A stretch of DNA of 64,000 nt from an uncultured Alphaproteobacteria bacterium (GTDB lineage Bacteria; Pseudomonadota; Alphaproteobacteria; VGEJ01): positions 62,001-126,000 of the forward strand of contig CAJWJK010000002.1 of assembly GCA_913041535.1 (NCBI GenBank), given 5' to 3'. The number at the start of each line of letters is the position of its first letter. The first letter of the stretch is position 1. This document shows positions 62,779 to 64,000 of the stretch, one piece after another. The notes under the pieces were generated by a model, which worked only from the letters and a program-made list of their open reading frames with translations, was not told the DNA's origin and made no database searches. Made by a program: the position numbers and the translations under genes.

Positions 62779-64000
62779 ATGGGCAATGTAGCTGTTGTCG
62801 GCGCCCAATGGGGTGATGAGGGCAAGGGCAAAATTGTTGACTGGCTCTCAGAACGGGCTGATTTGGTGGTTCGGTTTCAGGGAGGTCATAATGCAGGACA
62901 TACTCTCGTTGTTGACGATGTTACATATAAGCTGAGCCTTTTGCCCTCCGGTGTTGTTCGGGGAACGCCATCGATAATTGGCAATGGGGTTGTTATTGAC
63001 CCTTGGGCCCTGATGGCCGAAATAGAATCTTTGCGTCAACAAGGGATAGGAGTTTCAACTCAGACGCTATCAATAGCGGATAACGCGGCACTAATTCTTC
63101 CTTTACATGGGGAACTAGATGGATTTCGGGAAGAGAGCAGTGGTTCTCGACTAGGAACGACTCGGCGCGGCATCGGTCCAGCGTACGAGGACAAAGTAGC
63201 TCGACGGTCTCTTCGTGTTTGTGATCTTGAGAATGTGGCTGACCTTGAGAGGTCAGTTAACACCATGTTGGTGCACCATGATGCACTGCGTCGCGGGCAT
63301 GGCCAAGTGCCTATCCAGCGTCAAAAACTTATAGATGATTTGATGAAATTAGCTCCAGAGATACTCCCGTATGCAAAACCGGTTTGGCGCCAGCTAATAT
63401 CGGCTTGGCGACGCGGTGACAGGATTTTGTTCGAAGGTGCTCAAGGAGCAATGCTAGATGTGGATCATGGCACCTATCCGTTTGTAACTTCATCGAATAC
63501 TCTCCCAGGCCAGATCTCTGTAGGTAGCGGTATTCCAGCTGCTGCTGTGAGTTATGTGCTCGGCATCGCAAAGGCATACACTACCAGAGTGGGGGAAGGG
63601 CCTTTCCCAACTGAGCTTTATGATGATGTTGGCTCGACTCTGGGGGAGAGAGGCCGGGAGTTTGGTACGGTGACTGGTCGTCGTCGTCGATGCGGGTGGT
63701 TCGATGCAGTCATGGTTCGACAAGCTGCGAAGATTGGTGGCATTAACGGTATTGCTCTTACCAAACTAGATGTTCTTGATGGGTTAGAATCGCTTAAGAT
63801 ATGTGTGTCCTATCGTGCAGGAAGCGACGACTTTGATTATGTCCCATCTGTTACTAGTGTGCAGGCGGCTCTGGAGCCTGTTTATGAGACAATGGAAGGT
63901 TGGAGTGGCAACACTTGTAATGCCCGTTGCCAAGAGGAGCTTCCGGATGCAGCTATCAGTTATATTCGTCGCATTGAGGAACTGATAGAGGTTCCTGTAG
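62779..64000 (+). CDS. purA: adenylosuccinate synthetase (3' end beyond window)
   Basis: Joins IMP and aspartate with GTP to make adenylosuccinate in AMP synthesis. It is absent from the ORF track because it runs off the right edge; 407 codons are visible of about 430. The GTP-binding start is [39 protein letters not shown], followed by [38 protein letters not shown] and [13 protein letters not shown], ending at [19 protein letters not shown] 62779 follows hisZ closely and both probably belong to one transcript. Confidence 0.95.
   Translation, partial: MGNVAVVGAQWGDEGKGKIVDWLSERADLVVRFQGGHNAGHTLVVDDVTYKLSLLPSGVVRGTPSIIGNGVVIDPWALMAEIESLRQQGIGVSTQTLSIADNAALILPLHGELDGFREESSGSRLGTTRRGIGPAYEDKVARRSLRVCDLENVADLERSVNTMLVHHDALRRGHGQVPIQRQKLIDDLMKLAPEILPYAKPVWRQLISAWRRGDRILFEGAQGAMLDVDHGTYPFVTSSNTLPGQISVGSGIPAAAVSYVLGIAKAYTTRVGEGPFPTELYDDVGSTLGERGREFGTVTGRRRRCGWFDAVMVRQAAKIGGINGIALTKLDVLDGLESLKICVSYRAGSDDFDYVPSVTSVQAALEPVYETMEGWSGNTCNARCQEELPDAAISYIRRIEELIEVPV

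Overview
The window looks like a piece of chromosome from an alphaproteobacterium of moderate GC content, most like an uncultured marine or Rhodospirillales-type lineage. The evidence is gene order rather than rRNA: ruvC-ruvA-ruvB-ybgC-tolQ-tolR-tolA-tolB-pal-cpoB-tilS-ftsH-folP-glmM-thiD, zapA next to fau, ispH with rnhA, rpmE divergent from an exporter ABC gene, a DUF1192 gene, an alphaproteobacterial-type phosphoserine aminotransferase, and hisZ followed by purA. I saw no rRNA, tRNA, CRISPR, insertion sequence or phage gene.

Region 1 (about 1-18,750) is accessory catabolism and transport. It holds a gamma-glutamyltransferase cut by the left edge, a frameshifted amidohydrolase, an EamA exporter, a NUDT19-like Nudix hydrolase, a Lys/Ser-rich hypothetical and an SDR. 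These are followed by a translationally coupled D-amino-acid dehydrogenase / hydroxyproline epimerase pair, another SDR, and a full Liv-type ABC importer (binding protein, two permeases, two ATPases). On the other strand lie a dimethylglycine/sarcosine dehydrogenase-like flavoprotein and a cysteine-desulfurase-like PLP enzyme. The theme is uptake and oxidation of amino acids, imino acids and N-methylated amines.

Region 2 (18,900-30,660) mixes housekeeping and catabolism: a Prx5-type peroxiredoxin, rnhA, ispH, a two-CDGSH iron-sulfur protein, a lipoprotein, a quinone oxidoreductase, a 58-aa DUF1192 protein missing from the ORF track, a FAH-family hydrolase coupled to an aminotransferase, a 3-hydroxybutyrate-dehydrogenase-like SDR, an O-acetylhomoserine sulfhydrylase-like enzyme, an alpha/beta hydrolase, rpmE and an exporter-type ABC half-transporter.

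Region 3 (30,650-40,060) reads entirely on the minus strand: tkt-gap-(aldolase-like 146-aa protein)-thiE-efp-suhB-like-OmpA-like-MotA/ExbB-like-MotB-like. The suhB-like product has lost most metal ligands of the IMPase family. The last three genes look like a non-flagellar, ion-driven envelope module.

Region 4 (40,200-58,120) is core: a coiled-coil protein and ZapA, a candidate 6S-type RNA, fau, a YmdB phosphodiesterase, yebC (frameshifted near its end), ruvCAB, the Tol-Pal system, tilS, ftsH, folP, glmM and thiD. Region 5 (58,160-64,000) has a PhzF-family isomerase, a class V aminotransferase, serC, hisZ and purA (cut by the right edge).

Several classic neighbours are missing from otherwise familiar blocks: thrB between ispH and rnhA, pgk/fba after gap, and serA after serC. 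There is no convincing brand-new multi-gene system. The best leads are the degenerate IMPase beside the MotAB-like module, the aldolase-like 146-aa protein, the candidate RNA between zapA and fau, and two single-base frameshifts that are either errors or real gene damage.
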